Below are positions 18,694 to 27,815 of a DNA stretch of 64,000 bases, piece by piece. Positions within the stretch are counted from its first letter, which is position 1. Each line of letters begins with the position of its first letter. The notes below the pieces were generated by a model. That model was not told where the DNA came from and ran no database searches. It saw nothing but the letters and a program-made list of their open reading frames with translations. Source of the stretch: JAMLHH01 sp037189845 (lineage in GTDB: Bacteria; Bacteroidota; Bacteroidia; Chitinophagales; JADIYW01). The position numbers and the translations under genes were made by a program. Where the stretch lies: assembly GCA_037189845.1 (NCBI GenBank), contig JBBCIS010000002.1, forward strand, positions 62,001-126,000, given 5' to 3'.

Positions 18694-20061
18694 TTACGAA
18701 ATATATACAGTTTTCACATTACAAAATTCACGCATTCCAACCATTGACAGCTCTCTTCCGTAGCCACTCTGCTTGACTCCTCCGAATGGCAATCTCGGAT
18801 CTGATTTCACTGCTTCATTGATAAATACCACCCCGGCATCTATCAGATCTTTTGCCACTTTTTCAGCATATTCGATATCTCTGCTAAACACAGCTGCTCC
18901 GAGTCCAAAAGAAGAATCATTTGCCAGCATGATTGCATCTACTTCATCTTCTGCTTTTATAATAGCAGCGACCGGCCCGAACAGCTCTTCATCAAAAGCA
19001 GGCATTCCGGGTTGTACATTACTTAGCACTGTAGGCGGATAAAATGCTCCCGGGCTTGCAGGCTTATATGCGCCGGTTTCGATTTTTGCCCCCATTGCCA
19101 CAGATTTCATTACCTGATCATGCAGCTGATCTCTCAGCTTTACAGAAGCCAAAGGCCCCAGATGTGTTGGCTCAGCCATAGGAAATCCCATAATGAGCTT
19201 TTTCATTTCTTCTACAAATTTGTCCCTGAACACATCATGAATGTGCTGATCCACGATAAACCTTTTGGCAGCGATACAGCTCTGTCCTGAGTTAATCATC
19301 CGTGATTCCACGCAGGTTTTTACAGCATGAGATACATCTGCATCATTTAATACAACATACGGATCACTACCACCGAGCTCAAGGACAGATTTTTTCAGAT
19401 GCTTTCCTGATAAGGATGCAACTACTCTGCCGGCTTCTGTACTACCTGTAAAAGATACTGCCGTTACAACCGGATGTGCGATACAGTATTCTGTCAGATC
19501 ATTTGGAATCAGCAATGTTTTGAAAACACCTGCAGGGGCATTCGCCTCTCTGAAAATCTTTTCTATCTCTACAGCACATGCGGGGACTAGTGACGAATGT
19601 TTTAATACAACTGTGTTACCCGCCATGATAGCCGGAACAGCGCATCTTAGTACCTGCCAGAAAGGAAAATTCCACGGCATTACTGCCAGGATCACTCCTG
19701 AGGGACGATATGAGATATAGCTTTTTTTTGCTTCTGTCTCTACTATTTCATCTTCCAGCATTGATTCTGCATTTTCTGCAAAATACCTGCAAAGGAAGGC
19801 GCATTTCTCTATTTCGGCAACACCGGCAGAATACAGCTTGCCCATTTCTTCCGCCATCATTCTGGCAAGATGTCCTTTCTTTTTTTCAAGGACACCGGCT
19901 ATTCTAAAAACCAATTCACTTCTCTCTTCAAAAGATGCCCGGCTCCAAACTTCAAAAGTTCTTCCGCTCACATTCAACATTTCTTCCAATTCTTCTACTG
20001 AACTGGCATTGAATGAATAAGCATCGAATCCTGTGGCAGGGTTAATAGATTGTATCAGCAT
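18694..20061 (-). CDS. NAD(P)-dependent succinate-semialdehyde dehydrogenase
   Basis: 455 residues, the short form seen in YneI/Sad-type enzymes. The cofactor-binding region PWNFPFWQVLR is at about 129-139, the general base is E228 (VLELGGSDPYVV) and the catalytic nucleophile is C262 (NSGQSCIAAKRF). The C-terminus has LPFGGVKQSGYGRELS. The cytosolic enzyme oxidises succinate semialdehyde (or a related short aldehyde) to the acid. No GABA transaminase is nearby, so the pathway is open. The next gene on this strand, the bifunctional nuclease, begins upstream and ends 71 bases before this start. Confidence 0.88.
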   Translation of the reverse strand: MLIQSINPATGFDAYSFNASSVEELEEMLNVSGRTFEVWSRASFEERSELVFRIAGVLEKKKGHLARMMAEEMGKLYSAGVAEIEKCAFLCRYFAENAESMLEDEIVETEAKKSYISYRPSGVILAVMPWNFPFWQVLRCAVPAIMAGNTVVLKHSSLVPACAVEIEKIFREANAPAGVFKTLLIPNDLTEYCIAHPVVTAVSFTGSTEAGRVVASLSGKHLKKSVLELGGSDPYVVLNDADVSHAVKTCVESRMINSGQSCIAAKRFIVDQHIHDVFRDKFVEEMKKLIMGFPMAEPTHLGPLASVKLRDQLHDQVMKSVAMGAKIETGAYKPASPGAFYPPTVLSNVQPGMPAFDEELFGPVAAIIKAEDEVDAIMLANDSSFGLGAAVFSRDIEYAEKVAKDLIDAGVVFINEAVKSDPRLPFGGVKQSGYGRELSMVGMREFCNVKTVYIS

Positions 20062-20132
20062 ATTTAGGTGAAAGTAAACAAAAACGAAAAAAAGTAAATA
20101 TAGTTAGCGAACAATTATATAAACATTGGCAA

Positions 20133-20711
20133 CTAAGATTTTCTATGGTCCAATTCATCTCTGATAGCAGCTGCTTTTTCATAATCCTCACTTTCCAAAG
20201 CTTCCTGCAGCATTTTTTCCAGCTCTTCTGTTGATACAAATCCGTAAGAGGACATCGCTATATCTTCTGATACTTCCGGTGCTTCTTCCTGCTCTTCCAG
20301 AATTTCCATCTCTACACCTGCAGTATCAATGATAGATGAATAAGTATAGATCGGGCAATTAAATCTCAATGCTATAGCTATTGCATCAGAAGTACGGGAA
20401 TCAATTACCTCTTCCTGACCTTCTCTTTCACATATCAATTGGGAGAAAAAAATACCTTCTACAAATCTGTTAATGATGACCTCTTTCAGTACAATGTCGT
20501 ATGTCAACATTACATTTTTTAAAAGATCATGTGTCAATGGTCTGCCCGGAGTCATATTTTCCATTGCTACCACTATTGCCTGAGCTTCTGAGCCTCCTAT
20601 AATAATTGGTAATCTTCTGCTGCCTTTTGACTCTCCCAGAACCACCACAAACGAATTATTGTGAGTTACGCTTGTAGTCAGTGTAATGATCTCTAAAGGT
20701 ATCTTATTCAT
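20133..20711 (-). CDS. Bifunctional nuclease (DUF151) with UVR motif
   Basis: 192 residues. Residues about 1-130 are the BFN/DUF151 domain (VVLGESKGSRRLPIIIGGSEAQAIVVAMEN and DSRTSDAIAIALRFNCPIYT). Residues about 155-190 form a UvrB/UvrC-type helical hairpin (STEELEKMLQEALESEDYEKAAAIRDEL). This two-domain form is common in the phylum. Plant homologues of the first domain have DNase and RNase activity; the role in bacteria is not settled. It is intact and soluble. Confidence 0.88.
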   Translation of the reverse strand: MNKIPLEIITLTTSVTHNNSFVVVLGESKGSRRLPIIIGGSEAQAIVVAMENMTPGRPLTHDLLKNVMLTYDIVLKEVIINRFVEGIFFSQLICEREGQEEVIDSRTSDAIAIALRFNCPIYTYSSIIDTAGVEMEILEEQEEAPEVSEDIAMSSYGFVSTEELEKMLQEALESEDYEKAAAIRDELDHRKS

Positions 20712-20861
20712 AGTATTGGACGTGTAAGATACAGCGATTCTGAGAAATAGGAAATTTAAGAAATTATAAAAATGCGAATTCAGTTCAACTTTTGAATATT
20801 GAGTATTGGGTAATGTGAAAAAGCCATGTATTATCTAATCATTGACTGAACACCCACGTAT

Positions 20862-20895
20862 AAAAACAAAAAAAGTGTATCGGATTTCAATACAC
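20862..20895 (-). terminator. Terminator after amn
   Basis: Short stem GTGTAT/ATACAC (20875-20880 and 20890-20895) followed on the minus strand by seven T and a further T-rich stretch. It lies just after the AMP nucleosidase stop codon. Confidence 0.5.
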
Positions 20896-20920
20896 AGTCA
20901 CATTGGATAAAAAATATTCA

Positions 20921-21691
20921 TTAAAATTTCAGATGCTTGACAGTCTGTTTTTCAAACTGAATCTGTTGTAGAGATAGTATCCCGATTTTCAGATGATGCT
21001 CTACAAAATCACTGGATACTTTCGTATCACTCAGCTCTGTTTTAACTCCTTCAGGAATCATAGGCTGATCCGATACCAATAGTAATGCTCCTGTAGGAAT
21101 TTCATTATGGAATCCTACCGTAAAAATGGTGGCAGTTTCCATATCAATAGCCATTGCTCTGATTTTCCTCAGATATTCTTTGAAATGCTCATCATGTTCC
21201 CAGACTCTCCGGTTGGTTGTATAGACTGTTCCTGTCCAGTAATCTCTGCCATAATCTCTGATAGTGGTAGAAATCGCCTTTTGCAGTGCAAACGCAGGCA
21301 TAGCAGGAACTTCGGCAGGAAAATAGTCATTGGATGTTCCTTCTCCTCTTATCGCTGCAATCGGCAAAATCAAATCTCCGATGTTGTTTTTCTTTTTCAA
21401 TCCGCCACATTTCCCTAAAAACAACACTGCTTTAGGATGAATGGCTGACAATAAATCCATCATCGTAGCTGCCACCGGACTTCCCATTCCAAAATTAATA
21501 ATGGTAATGCCGTCAGCTGTGGCACTTTTCATGGGACGCCCTACCCCTAATACCGGAACATTATTCCACTCGGCAAACATATCTACATATTGCTGAAAAT
21601 TCGTCAGCAGGATATACTCTCCGAATTCGTCTAACGGAACTCCTGTATATCTGGGCAACCAGTTATTAATAATTTCTTCTTTGGTCTTCAT
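20921..21691 (-). CDS. amn: AMP nucleosidase
   Basis: 256 residues, the short form found in this phylum, equivalent to the catalytic half of the enterobacterial enzyme. The phosphorylase-like fold shows GMGSPVAATMMDLLSAIHPKAVLFLGKCGGLKK (about 68-102) and AIDMETATIFTVGF (about 197-211), where the Met-Glu pair contacts ribose. The enzyme splits AMP into adenine and ribose 5-phosphate in the cytosol and so regulates the adenylate pool. It follows rraA by 53 bases on the same strand, so the two are probably cotranscribed. Confidence 0.9.
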   Translation of the reverse strand: MKTKEEIINNWLPRYTGVPLDEFGEYILLTNFQQYVDMFAEWNNVPVLGVGRPMKSATADGITIINFGMGSPVAATMMDLLSAIHPKAVLFLGKCGGLKKKNNIGDLILPIAAIRGEGTSNDYFPAEVPAMPAFALQKAISTTIRDYGRDYWTGTVYTTNRRVWEHDEHFKEYLRKIRAMAIDMETATIFTVGFHNEIPTGALLLVSDQPMIPEGVKTELSDTKVSSDFVEHHLKIGILSLQQIQFEKQTVKHLKF

Positions 21692-21744
21692 GTAATTTTT
21701 TAAATTTTATAATATAAAAAATCCCGACCACATTTATGATACTG

Positions 21745-22227
21745 CTATATCAATGCAGTATCACTGACCAGTATTCCGTCTTCATCAGAATACAAAAATG
21801 CTCCGGGCTTAAAAGTAACATTCGCAAAATTGACTACTTCATTGAGTAATCCCGTTTTGCGTTTAACTGTTTTTGTCGGGTTTGTGTTCAATGCTTTTAT
21901 CCCGATATTCATTCTATTGATTTCTGCACTGTCACGAATACAACCATATAAGACTATACCTTCCCACTCGTTTTTCACTGCAGCTGCAGCAATCAGGTCT
22001 CCGACCAATGCACAACGCAATGAACCTCCACCATCTATTACCAATACTTTGCCTTTGCCATTGTCCTGACGTAAAGTATCTCCCACCAATGTATTATCCT
22101 CGTGACATTTGATCGTTACTATTGAACCTGAAAATTTATTTTTCGCTCCGTAAGATTGAAAAAGAGGCAAGCAAACATCTACTTTACCTTCGTTAGCATC
22201 GTACAAATCGGCAGTTTGAAAACTCAT
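21745..22227 (-). CDS. rraA: RraA-family protein (RNase E regulator or aldolase-like)
   Basis: 160 residues from the ATG at 22227, the usual RraA length. A longer reading to 22344 adds 39 residues with no family resemblance. The motifs GDLIAAAAVKNEWEGIVLYGCIRDS (about residues 75-100) are characteristic. RraA binds RNase E and inhibits it in enterobacteria; many members in other phyla are instead 4-hydroxy-4-methyl-2-oxoglutarate/oxaloacetate aldolases of the same fold, and the sequence alone does not settle this. It precedes amn in the likely two-gene unit. Confidence 0.82.
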   Translation of the reverse strand: MSFQTADLYDANEGKVDVCLPLFQSYGAKNKFSGSIVTIKCHEDNTLVGDTLRQDNGKGKVLVIDGGGSLRCALVGDLIAAAAVKNEWEGIVLYGCIRDSAEINRMNIGIKALNTNPTKTVKRKTGLLNEVVNFANVTFKPGAFLYSDEDGILVSDTALI

Positions 22228-22412
22228 GAAAATCTTTTTTCTAATTTGAATAATACCCACTAATATATAAAAACTCCTCTTTGTTATATCATTCCGGCAG
22301 ATTTCAATCGTAAACAATTTTCTGTTGTTCAGCCATTTACACACTATGAAAATTATTTTCTCAAATTGTCATTCATAAATTTATTTACTTTATAATGCCT
22401 TAAGCATCAAGA

Positions 22413-23195
22413 ATGAAAAAGATATCCATTGCTCTGTTTATTATGTATACAGCATTTTTGAAAAATTGCCCGGCTCAAGGTCCCTTTGAAATTGACCCTA
22501 TCCGAACCAGCCTGATTGTCGACCTGTTCCAGAGAGGTGTGAATCTTTTTGCTTACGGAGAAAATCATTCATGGTCAATGGAATTCGTTCAGGACAAAAC
22601 AATAGAACTAAGCATCGATCCGGATATTCACGTATCATCATCCATTTACGAAATCTCCCAGGATACTTCAAATCAATCTTTGAGATATTTTTCAAAATTT
22701 GCTGATGGCTATGTACAGGTTGACATTCAACATCTCACCTGTACAGATATCAGCAGCGGACGTATTACTCCGTACTCTGCTACTGTACACTATCACAATA
22801 CAGCCCGGGAAAACTACCGGATGCTCAACGGTTGCGTAGAGTGGGTGCCGGATATAAGGCTACACGATATATGGATGTTGTATGAAATCAACGGGAAGCT
22901 TTTTGATAAAATTAAGTATTACAAAAATGTTCCAAGGCTGGAATTTCATCTGGACAGGATGGCAGTTGTTGGATTTTCCGGCAGTGATGAATTTGAAGGA
23001 ATATTTGATTTAGCCAGGAACTCTGTAAAAATTAAATCTTTGCAAGTCACATATACCCACCCGAGCGAATTACATGAAATGGGAAATTATTTTATTAATC
23101 TTCTGCAAAACAATGAGTATAGCTTTCATATCGAAGACGGATTTCTGAAATTGAAAAATGTTCAGAACACTTTAACATTCAGAAGAACTGATTAA
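22413..23195 (+). CDS. Secreted protein with COG3650-like and META (HslJ-like) domains
   Basis: 260 residues with a signal peptide (about 1-21). The middle (about 42-145) follows the COG3650 pattern: ENHSWSMEF, later LTCTDISSG, ending in NGCVEW. The C-terminal part (about 147-258) follows the META/HslJ pattern: DIWMLYEINGK, then LEFHLDRMAVVGFSGSDEFEGIFDL, and a final LTFRR strand. The usual GCNxFxG of META is degenerate here (GSDEFEG). Such two-domain proteins are periplasmic or lipoproteins of unclear function. The assignment is by pattern and moderately sure. A second secreted protein gene follows after 20 bases. Confidence 0.65.
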   Translation: MKKISIALFIMYTAFLKNCPAQGPFEIDPIRTSLIVDLFQRGVNLFAYGENHSWSMEFVQDKTIELSIDPDIHVSSSIYEISQDTSNQSLRYFSKFADGYVQVDIQHLTCTDISSGRITPYSATVHYHNTARENYRMLNGCVEWVPDIRLHDIWMLYEINGKLFDKIKYYKNVPRLEFHLDRMAVVGFSGSDEFEGIFDLARNSVKIKSLQVTYTHPSELHEMGNYFINLLQNNEYSFHIEDGFLKLKNVQNTLTFRRTD

Positions 23196-23215
23196 TCTAT
23201 GATAAATCATACATA

Positions 23216-23809
23216 ATGATCCAAAAAATATTCTTATTGATAATAGTTTCAGGTAGCTTACTGCCCAAATATTCATTAGCTGATTCTAACGATTATGAAA
23301 TAATCAGCTCATATTTTTGGGGATTACCAGTAGATTCCAATGTAAGTTATATTGATTCTATCATTAGAAAAAATAGCATTTTCTCACCTAAAATATTCCA
23401 TTTCAAAGAAGGTTTAAATGACTATTCTGTAAACGTAAAGCCAGAACCTGAAATTGATTCCATCATTCTACGTATGGGATATTGGGAAATACCAATAGAT
23501 ACAATTATAGGGAAGATGAACGCTACTGTTTCTTGCGAGCAATCTTTAATACAAAAAATATATTTCAATGATAGAAATAAGGCAATTAGCTACTATGATC
23601 AATTAAAGAAAGAATTCAATAAGCTTACTTTGCAATCCGAATACCCGAATGGCCGGTACTATGCAGCATTTTCTCTGAAAATTGATAATTATCCGCATCT
23701 AGAAGCACGTCTCATCCATCTAAGATTAGAGAATAAAAATATTATTCTTGTATACAGAAAAGTGTTATCGCCTGAATTTTTAGAGAATCATTCCAATGCT
23801 GAGGATTAA
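23216..23809 (+). CDS. Secreted protein of unknown function
   Basis: 197 residues with a signal peptide (MIQKIFLLIIVSGSLLPKYSLA). The mature part is mixed alpha/beta, rich in Ile, Asp and Lys, with no Cys pair and no recognised motif. It probably shares a transcript with the META-domain gene upstream (20-base gap). It is convergent with the gamma-glutamylcyclotransferase-like gene, with only 4 bases between the ends. Confidence 0.65.
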   Translation: MIQKIFLLIIVSGSLLPKYSLADSNDYEIISSYFWGLPVDSNVSYIDSIIRKNSIFSPKIFHFKEGLNDYSVNVKPEPEIDSIILRMGYWEIPIDTIIGKMNATVSCEQSLIQKIYFNDRNKAISYYDQLKKEFNKLTLQSEYPNGRYYAAFSLKIDNYPHLEARLIHLRLENKNIILVYRKVLSPEFLENHSNAED

Positions 23810-23813
23810 TTAA

Positions 23814-24206
23814 CTACGGATTCAGAAAATCACCCGATTCTATTTGTTGGGCTCCGGCAGGCAACGCTACATTATACCAGTAAATCCAGCATTCGATAGC
23901 TTCTCCGTCTGTAAAAGCTTTTACTTTTTCTCTTCTGTATTCATAAGGAGCTTCTCCCACGCCCAGACCTTCATATTCATCCAGTTCCAGCAATAGCTGT
24001 TCATCTTCCAACTGAAAGATATCTCCTACTACAATATCATCATCTCCTCCCTCCTGAACCAAAGCAGGGTACCAGTCTATTTTATATAGTTTTGAACCTG
24101 TGATATAACCTAAGCTCACCAACTGAGCTGCAGCAGCCAGTCTTTTAGCCATCTTGTGCTGCGCATTTAAACGAAGTGTACCGTAAGCAAATAAATATTG
24201 TGGCAT
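23814..24206 (-). CDS. Gamma-glutamylcyclotransferase-like (AIG2) protein
   Basis: 130 residues. The start MPQYLFAYGTLR contains the YGTL substrate-binding motif of the AIG2/GGCT fold. DIFQLEDEQLLLELDEYEGLG (about 63-83) carries the conserved Glu used for catalysis in this fold, and the YRREKVKAF strand is also typical. It could release 5-oxoproline from gamma-glutamyl amines or peptides, or act on another gamma-glutamyl substrate. It is small, soluble and intact. Confidence 0.82.
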   Translation of the reverse strand: MPQYLFAYGTLRLNAQHKMAKRLAAAAQLVSLGYITGSKLYKIDWYPALVQEGGDDDIVVGDIFQLEDEQLLLELDEYEGLGVGEAPYEYRREKVKAFTDGEAIECWIYWYNVALPAGAQQIESGDFLNP

Positions 24207-24372
24207 AATTGCGCCTAAAAATATAAAGAGTGAACCATTGGTTCTCCCTCTGTATGAAATTTAGAATCATTCTAATTTTAATATTAGTAGTGGGCATTTA
24301 GCATTGAGGCAAAAGACAAAGGTTGAAAAACAATAAACTATCTGTCACAATTCAGCAGACTCAGTTTTGTCC

Positions 24373-24419
24373 AACTTTTCCAAAGCCTTTCTTCATATAC
24401 CTTGAACTTTGGAAAAGTT
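24373..24419 (-). terminator. Hairpin after the displaced valS 3' end
   Basis: Perfect 13-base inverted repeat AACTTTTCCAAAG/CTTTGGAAAAGTT (24373-24385 and 24407-24419). It starts 8 bases after the stop codon of the orphan valS end at 24427-24482. It looks like the original valS terminator. Confidence 0.6.
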
Positions 24420-24425
24420 ATGCAA

Positions 24426-24482
24426 CTTACAACGCAGCCAGACTCTCTTCCAGATTTTTCAGCTTTTGCTGACCGTCTGCTA
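24426..24482 (-). pseudogene. Orphan duplicate of the valS 3' end
   Basis: 57 bases identical to 25122-25178, the end of valS, except for one base (24430 versus 25126). The difference is silent (Leu TTG versus TTA), and the stop codon is kept in both. The copy encodes the final ADGQQKLKNLEESLAAL residues and nothing upstream, so it cannot be translated as a gene. It marks the left edge of a 696-base segment that carries a toxin-antitoxin pair. Confidence 0.88.
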
Positions 24483-24489
24483 GTTTTGA

Positions 24490-24783
24490 CTATTCCCACT
24501 TCCAACTTTCATCTGTTTGGTGCTGGTGAAAAAATCCTAAAATGTATATTGTTCTGTTTTTCACAAAATAGTGAATGCCGAATTTATAATTGCTTAAAAA
24601 ACGAATTCTAATATCGTCATATCGAATCTGGCATTTTAATGGATTTTTTTCGATAAATGATAAAGCACCATCAAAATCTTTCAGTAGTTTTTTCTCATGA
24701 CCGGGAGCATTTTGCTTATACCATTCAAGAGCATTTATAAGTTGTATATGAACACGACTTGTGATTACAAGAGTAAAGCTCAT
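24490..24783 (-). CDS. RelE/ParE-family toxin (TA module 1)
   Basis: 97 residues with the RelE/ParE fold pattern: an early helix ALEWYKQNAPGHEKKLLKDFDGAL, then IEKNPLKCQIRYDDIRIRFLSNYKFGIHYFVKNRTIYILGFFH. These toxins act as mRNA endonucleases in the ribosome (RelE) or on gyrase (ParE); which one cannot be told here. The gene overlaps the antitoxin by 4 bases (ATGA), the usual antitoxin-first order. Its stop codon is only 7 bases from the orphan valS end. Confidence 0.85.
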   Translation of the reverse strand: MSFTLVITSRVHIQLINALEWYKQNAPGHEKKLLKDFDGALSFIEKNPLKCQIRYDDIRIRFLSNYKFGIHYFVKNRTIYILGFFHQHQTDESWKWE

Positions 24784-25001
24784 TTTACATCATACTTTTC
24801 AAATAAATCTTTTTTAAGAGATTTCCATTCTGTAAGTTCTGCCGTTCCTTCCTGAATTTCTTGTTTAACCTCTCTCACTTGTTCTTGCTGCCATTTCGGA
24901 ACAGAAACTTCCTCTTTCACTATCTCCAGACCCAATTGTTCAACTAGTTCCTTAAAAAAAGACAATTTTTTATCCGATATTCTAAGCGTTATCTCTTTCA
25001 T
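24780..25001 (-). CDS. Antitoxin of TA module 1
   Basis: 73 residues. The N-terminus MKEITLRISDKKLSFFKELVEQLGLEIV is of the beta-strand plus helix type used for dimerisation or DNA binding by small antitoxins. The C-terminal half is a charged helix ending LKKDLFEKYDVK, expected to wrap the toxin. The family is not one I can name firmly, but the layout matches that of the antitoxin at 32534. It overlaps the toxin gene by 4 bases. Confidence 0.78.
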   Translation of the reverse strand: MKEITLRISDKKLSFFKELVEQLGLEIVKEEVSVPKWQQEQVREVKQEIQEGTAELTEWKSLKKDLFEKYDVK

Positions 25002-25059
25002 TCTTCAACTCATTTAAAGGACATACTTCTAAAGATAAAACATTATCCACAAATGAATT

Positions 25060-25095
25060 GCTCTGTTTTTAGTAATTTTTAACCAAAAACAGAGC
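25060..25095 (-). terminator. Hairpin after the functional valS stop codon
   Basis: Perfect 11-base inverted repeat GCTCTGTTTTT/AAAAACAGAGC (25060-25070 and 25085-25095), 27 bases after the valS stop. It differs from the hairpin after the orphan valS end, so each valS end has its own terminator. Confidence 0.55.
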
Positions 25096-25122
25096 GATCT
25101 TCTATTAATTCCTGATTTTATC

Positions 25123-27789
25123 TTATAACGCAGCCAGACTCTCTTCCAGATTTTTCAGCTTTTGCTGACCGTCTGCTAATTTCTGGCGCTCCTTTTCTAC
25201 TACATCAGGATTGGCATTCTGTACAAATCGTTCGTTGCTCAGCTTTTTCTCTACAGACAAAATAAATCCCTGATAATATTTGATATCTTCTTCTATCTTA
25301 GTTCTCTGAGCTTCTATATCAATCGCCAAACCTAAATCGATAAAAATTTTATCTACTCCTACCAATTCTGTCATTAGATTTTGAGTAGATTCCGGCTCGC
25401 CAAATATCATCTCGCTGACATTTGCTTTGACAAGAATCAGATTTTCAAATGCCTGATAAACTTTTGTATCAACAGCGCAGATATATACTTTGGCAGGTTC
25501 TTTATAGGACAACTGTGCTTTGGCTCTTGCATTTCTGATGGTAGAAATAAAAGATTTCAGATGCTCGCCATTTTTCACGGCTGCTGCATTTACCGTCCCG
25601 GCTGTCGGATATGCCTGTAAGAAAATATCATCACCATCTTTTCTGTCCTGAATAGAATGCCAGATTTCTTCTGTAATAAACGGCATGAACGGATGCAGTA
25701 AAACCATCGCTTGTTCAAGATATTCAATCGTTCTATTCAAAACTCCTTCTGAAACAGGCTCACCGAACGGCGGCTTGATCCACTCCAGATACCATGAACA
25801 GAAGTCATCCCAGATAAAATTATACAACAATTTCTGAGCTTCAGATAATCTGTATTCACTCACCAATCTGTCCAGTTCAGTTGTCACCTGTGCAATACGG
25901 GAATCCATCCAGTCAAATACCGGTGCCAAAGATGCGTCATCACCTGGTTTTACCTCCAGCCCTTTCAGCAACCTCAATACATTCCACAGCTTGTTACAAA
26001 AATTCCTGCCCTGCTCCACCATCTTATCATCGTATAAGATATCATTTCCGGCAGGAGCAGAAGACATCATACCGAAACGGACTCCATCCGCGCCATAATC
26101 TCTGATCAAATCCAATGGATCCGGTGAATTACCCAAAGATTTGGACATTTTACGTCCCTGCTTATCTCTTACAATACCTGTGAGATAAACTGTTTTAAAC
26201 GGAACTTCTCCTGTGTATTCCATACCCGCCATGATCATTCTCGCTACCCAGAAGAACAATATCTCAGGAGCTGTCACCAATACCTGCGTAGGATAGTAAT
26301 ATCTCAGCTCAGGAGATTTAGCAAAATCTATTTTTCCGGTAGTTGTATCAAAAGCTTCATTAAATCCTCCGAATACCTGCAACGGCCACAACCAGGAAGA
26401 TGCCCATGTATCCAGTACATCTTCATCCTGCTTTAAATCTGCAGCTGTCAGAGAAGCATCTTTTTGTTGAGCCTGTTTCAAAGCTTCGTCAGCAGAAACT
26501 GCCACTACATGTGAACCATCCGGCAGGTAATAAGCCGGAATTCTGTGTCCCCACCACAATTGTCTGGAAACGCACCAGTCACGTACATTTTCCATCCAGT
26601 GACGGTAAGTATTTTTGAATTTGGCAGGCAATAGCTGTACTTCGTCATTTTCCACTACCTCCAATGCCTTTGCCGATATTTTTTGCATATCTAAAAACCA
26701 TTGCAAAGAAAGCTTCGGCTCTACCACTGTATTGGTTCTTTCCGAACGACCTACCTTATTGGTAATCGTTTCCGTTTTCACCAAAAACCCTTCCGCTTCC
26801 AGCTCTTTGACAAATTTCTTTCTGAGTATAAATCTGTCCATACCGATATATGCTTCTACTCCTACTTTTTCGTTGGCAGTACCATCATCGTTGAACATGT
26901 CTATCACTTCAAGATCGTGCTTCTGACCTAATTCGTAGTCATTCGGATCATGTGCAGGCGTCACTTTCAGACATCCCGTACCAAAATCCTTTTCTACATA
27001 TTCATCAAAAATGACAGGAATACGTCTGTTAACAAAAGGTACGATAGCAAATTTTCCTTTCAGATGCTGATACCTTTCGTCCTCCGGATTGACAGCAATA
27101 GCAGTATCTGCAAAAATTGTTTCCGGACGAGTTGTTGCAATCGTTATATATTCATCTTCTGTACCTTCTATTTTATACCTGACAGAGTACAATTGAGATT
27201 GCTCTCCTGCTTCATTATAGATCACCTCTTCGTTGGATAAAGCTGTTTTAGCTTCTACGTCCCAGTTGATCATACGCAGACCACGATAGAGGTATCCTTT
27301 GTTATACAAATCCACAAAAACTTTGATCACGGCTTCATAATACTCCGGATCCATTGTAAAGCTCGTTCTGTCCCAGTCACAGGAAGCACCTAACTGCTTG
27401 AGCTGTTCAAGGATGATCCCACCGTATTTTTCTTTCCATTCGAAGGCATGTTCCAGAAATTCTTCACGGCTCAGATCGCTCTTTTTGATGCCTTGCTCAC
27501 GAAGCATTCTCACCACCTTCGCTTCGGTAGCTATAGATGCATGGTCAGTACCCGGTACCCAGCAGGCATTGAAACCTTTTTGTCTGGCTGTGCGAATTAA
27601 AATATCCTGGATCGTATTGTTCAGCATGTGCCCCATGTGCAGAACTCCCGTGACATTCGGCGGGGGAATCGTGATAGTATATGACGGACGGCCATCCGGC
27701 TGAGATTTGAAATATCCTCTTTCCAACCAATGCTGATACCATTTATTTTCTACCTGGGTAGATACGTAGGTTTTATTTAACTCGCTCAT
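25123..27789 (-). CDS. valS: Valyl-tRNA synthetase
   Basis: 888 residues, class Ia synthetase. HIGH is HMGH in PNVTGVLHMGHMLNN (about 49-63), and KMSKS appears as GRKMSKSLGNSPDP (about 550-563). Between them lies the editing domain, with TTRPETIFADTA and GTGCLKVTPAHDPNDYELG. The anticodon-binding domain and a C-terminal coiled coil (about 825-888) follow. The gene is essential. Its final 57 bases are repeated at 24426-24482, on the far side of a TA module, so the end of this gene was involved in an insertion or exchange. Confidence 0.96.
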   Translation of the reverse strand: MSELNKTYVSTQVENKWYQHWLERGYFKSQPDGRPSYTITIPPPNVTGVLHMGHMLNNTIQDILIRTARQKGFNACWVPGTDHASIATEAKVVRMLREQGIKKSDLSREEFLEHAFEWKEKYGGIILEQLKQLGASCDWDRTSFTMDPEYYEAVIKVFVDLYNKGYLYRGLRMINWDVEAKTALSNEEVIYNEAGEQSQLYSVRYKIEGTEDEYITIATTRPETIFADTAIAVNPEDERYQHLKGKFAIVPFVNRRIPVIFDEYVEKDFGTGCLKVTPAHDPNDYELGQKHDLEVIDMFNDDGTANEKVGVEAYIGMDRFILRKKFVKELEAEGFLVKTETITNKVGRSERTNTVVEPKLSLQWFLDMQKISAKALEVVENDEVQLLPAKFKNTYRHWMENVRDWCVSRQLWWGHRIPAYYLPDGSHVVAVSADEALKQAQQKDASLTAADLKQDEDVLDTWASSWLWPLQVFGGFNEAFDTTTGKIDFAKSPELRYYYPTQVLVTAPEILFFWVARMIMAGMEYTGEVPFKTVYLTGIVRDKQGRKMSKSLGNSPDPLDLIRDYGADGVRFGMMSSAPAGNDILYDDKMVEQGRNFCNKLWNVLRLLKGLEVKPGDDASLAPVFDWMDSRIAQVTTELDRLVSEYRLSEAQKLLYNFIWDDFCSWYLEWIKPPFGEPVSEGVLNRTIEYLEQAMVLLHPFMPFITEEIWHSIQDRKDGDDIFLQAYPTAGTVNAAAVKNGEHLKSFISTIRNARAKAQLSYKEPAKVYICAVDTKVYQAFENLILVKANVSEMIFGEPESTQNLMTELVGVDKIFIDLGLAIDIEAQRTKIEEDIKYYQGFILSVEKKLSNERFVQNANPDVVEKERQKLADGQQKLKNLEESLAAL

Positions 27790-27807
27790 AATATTTTACA
27801 GAGAGTG

Positions 27808-27815
27808 CAAATTTA
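27808..27815 (-). promoter_or_regulatory. -7 promoter element of valS
   Basis: TAAATTTG on the minus strand, a perfect TAnnTTTG match 18 bases before the valS start. TTG triplets lie 16 and 23 bases further upstream as possible -33 elements. Confidence 0.5.

Noticed and set aside
24402..24611. Plus-strand open frame of 69 codons over the orphan valS end
   Set aside because: It reads the antisense of the duplicated valS 3' end and of the toxin gene; it has no gene-like properties.
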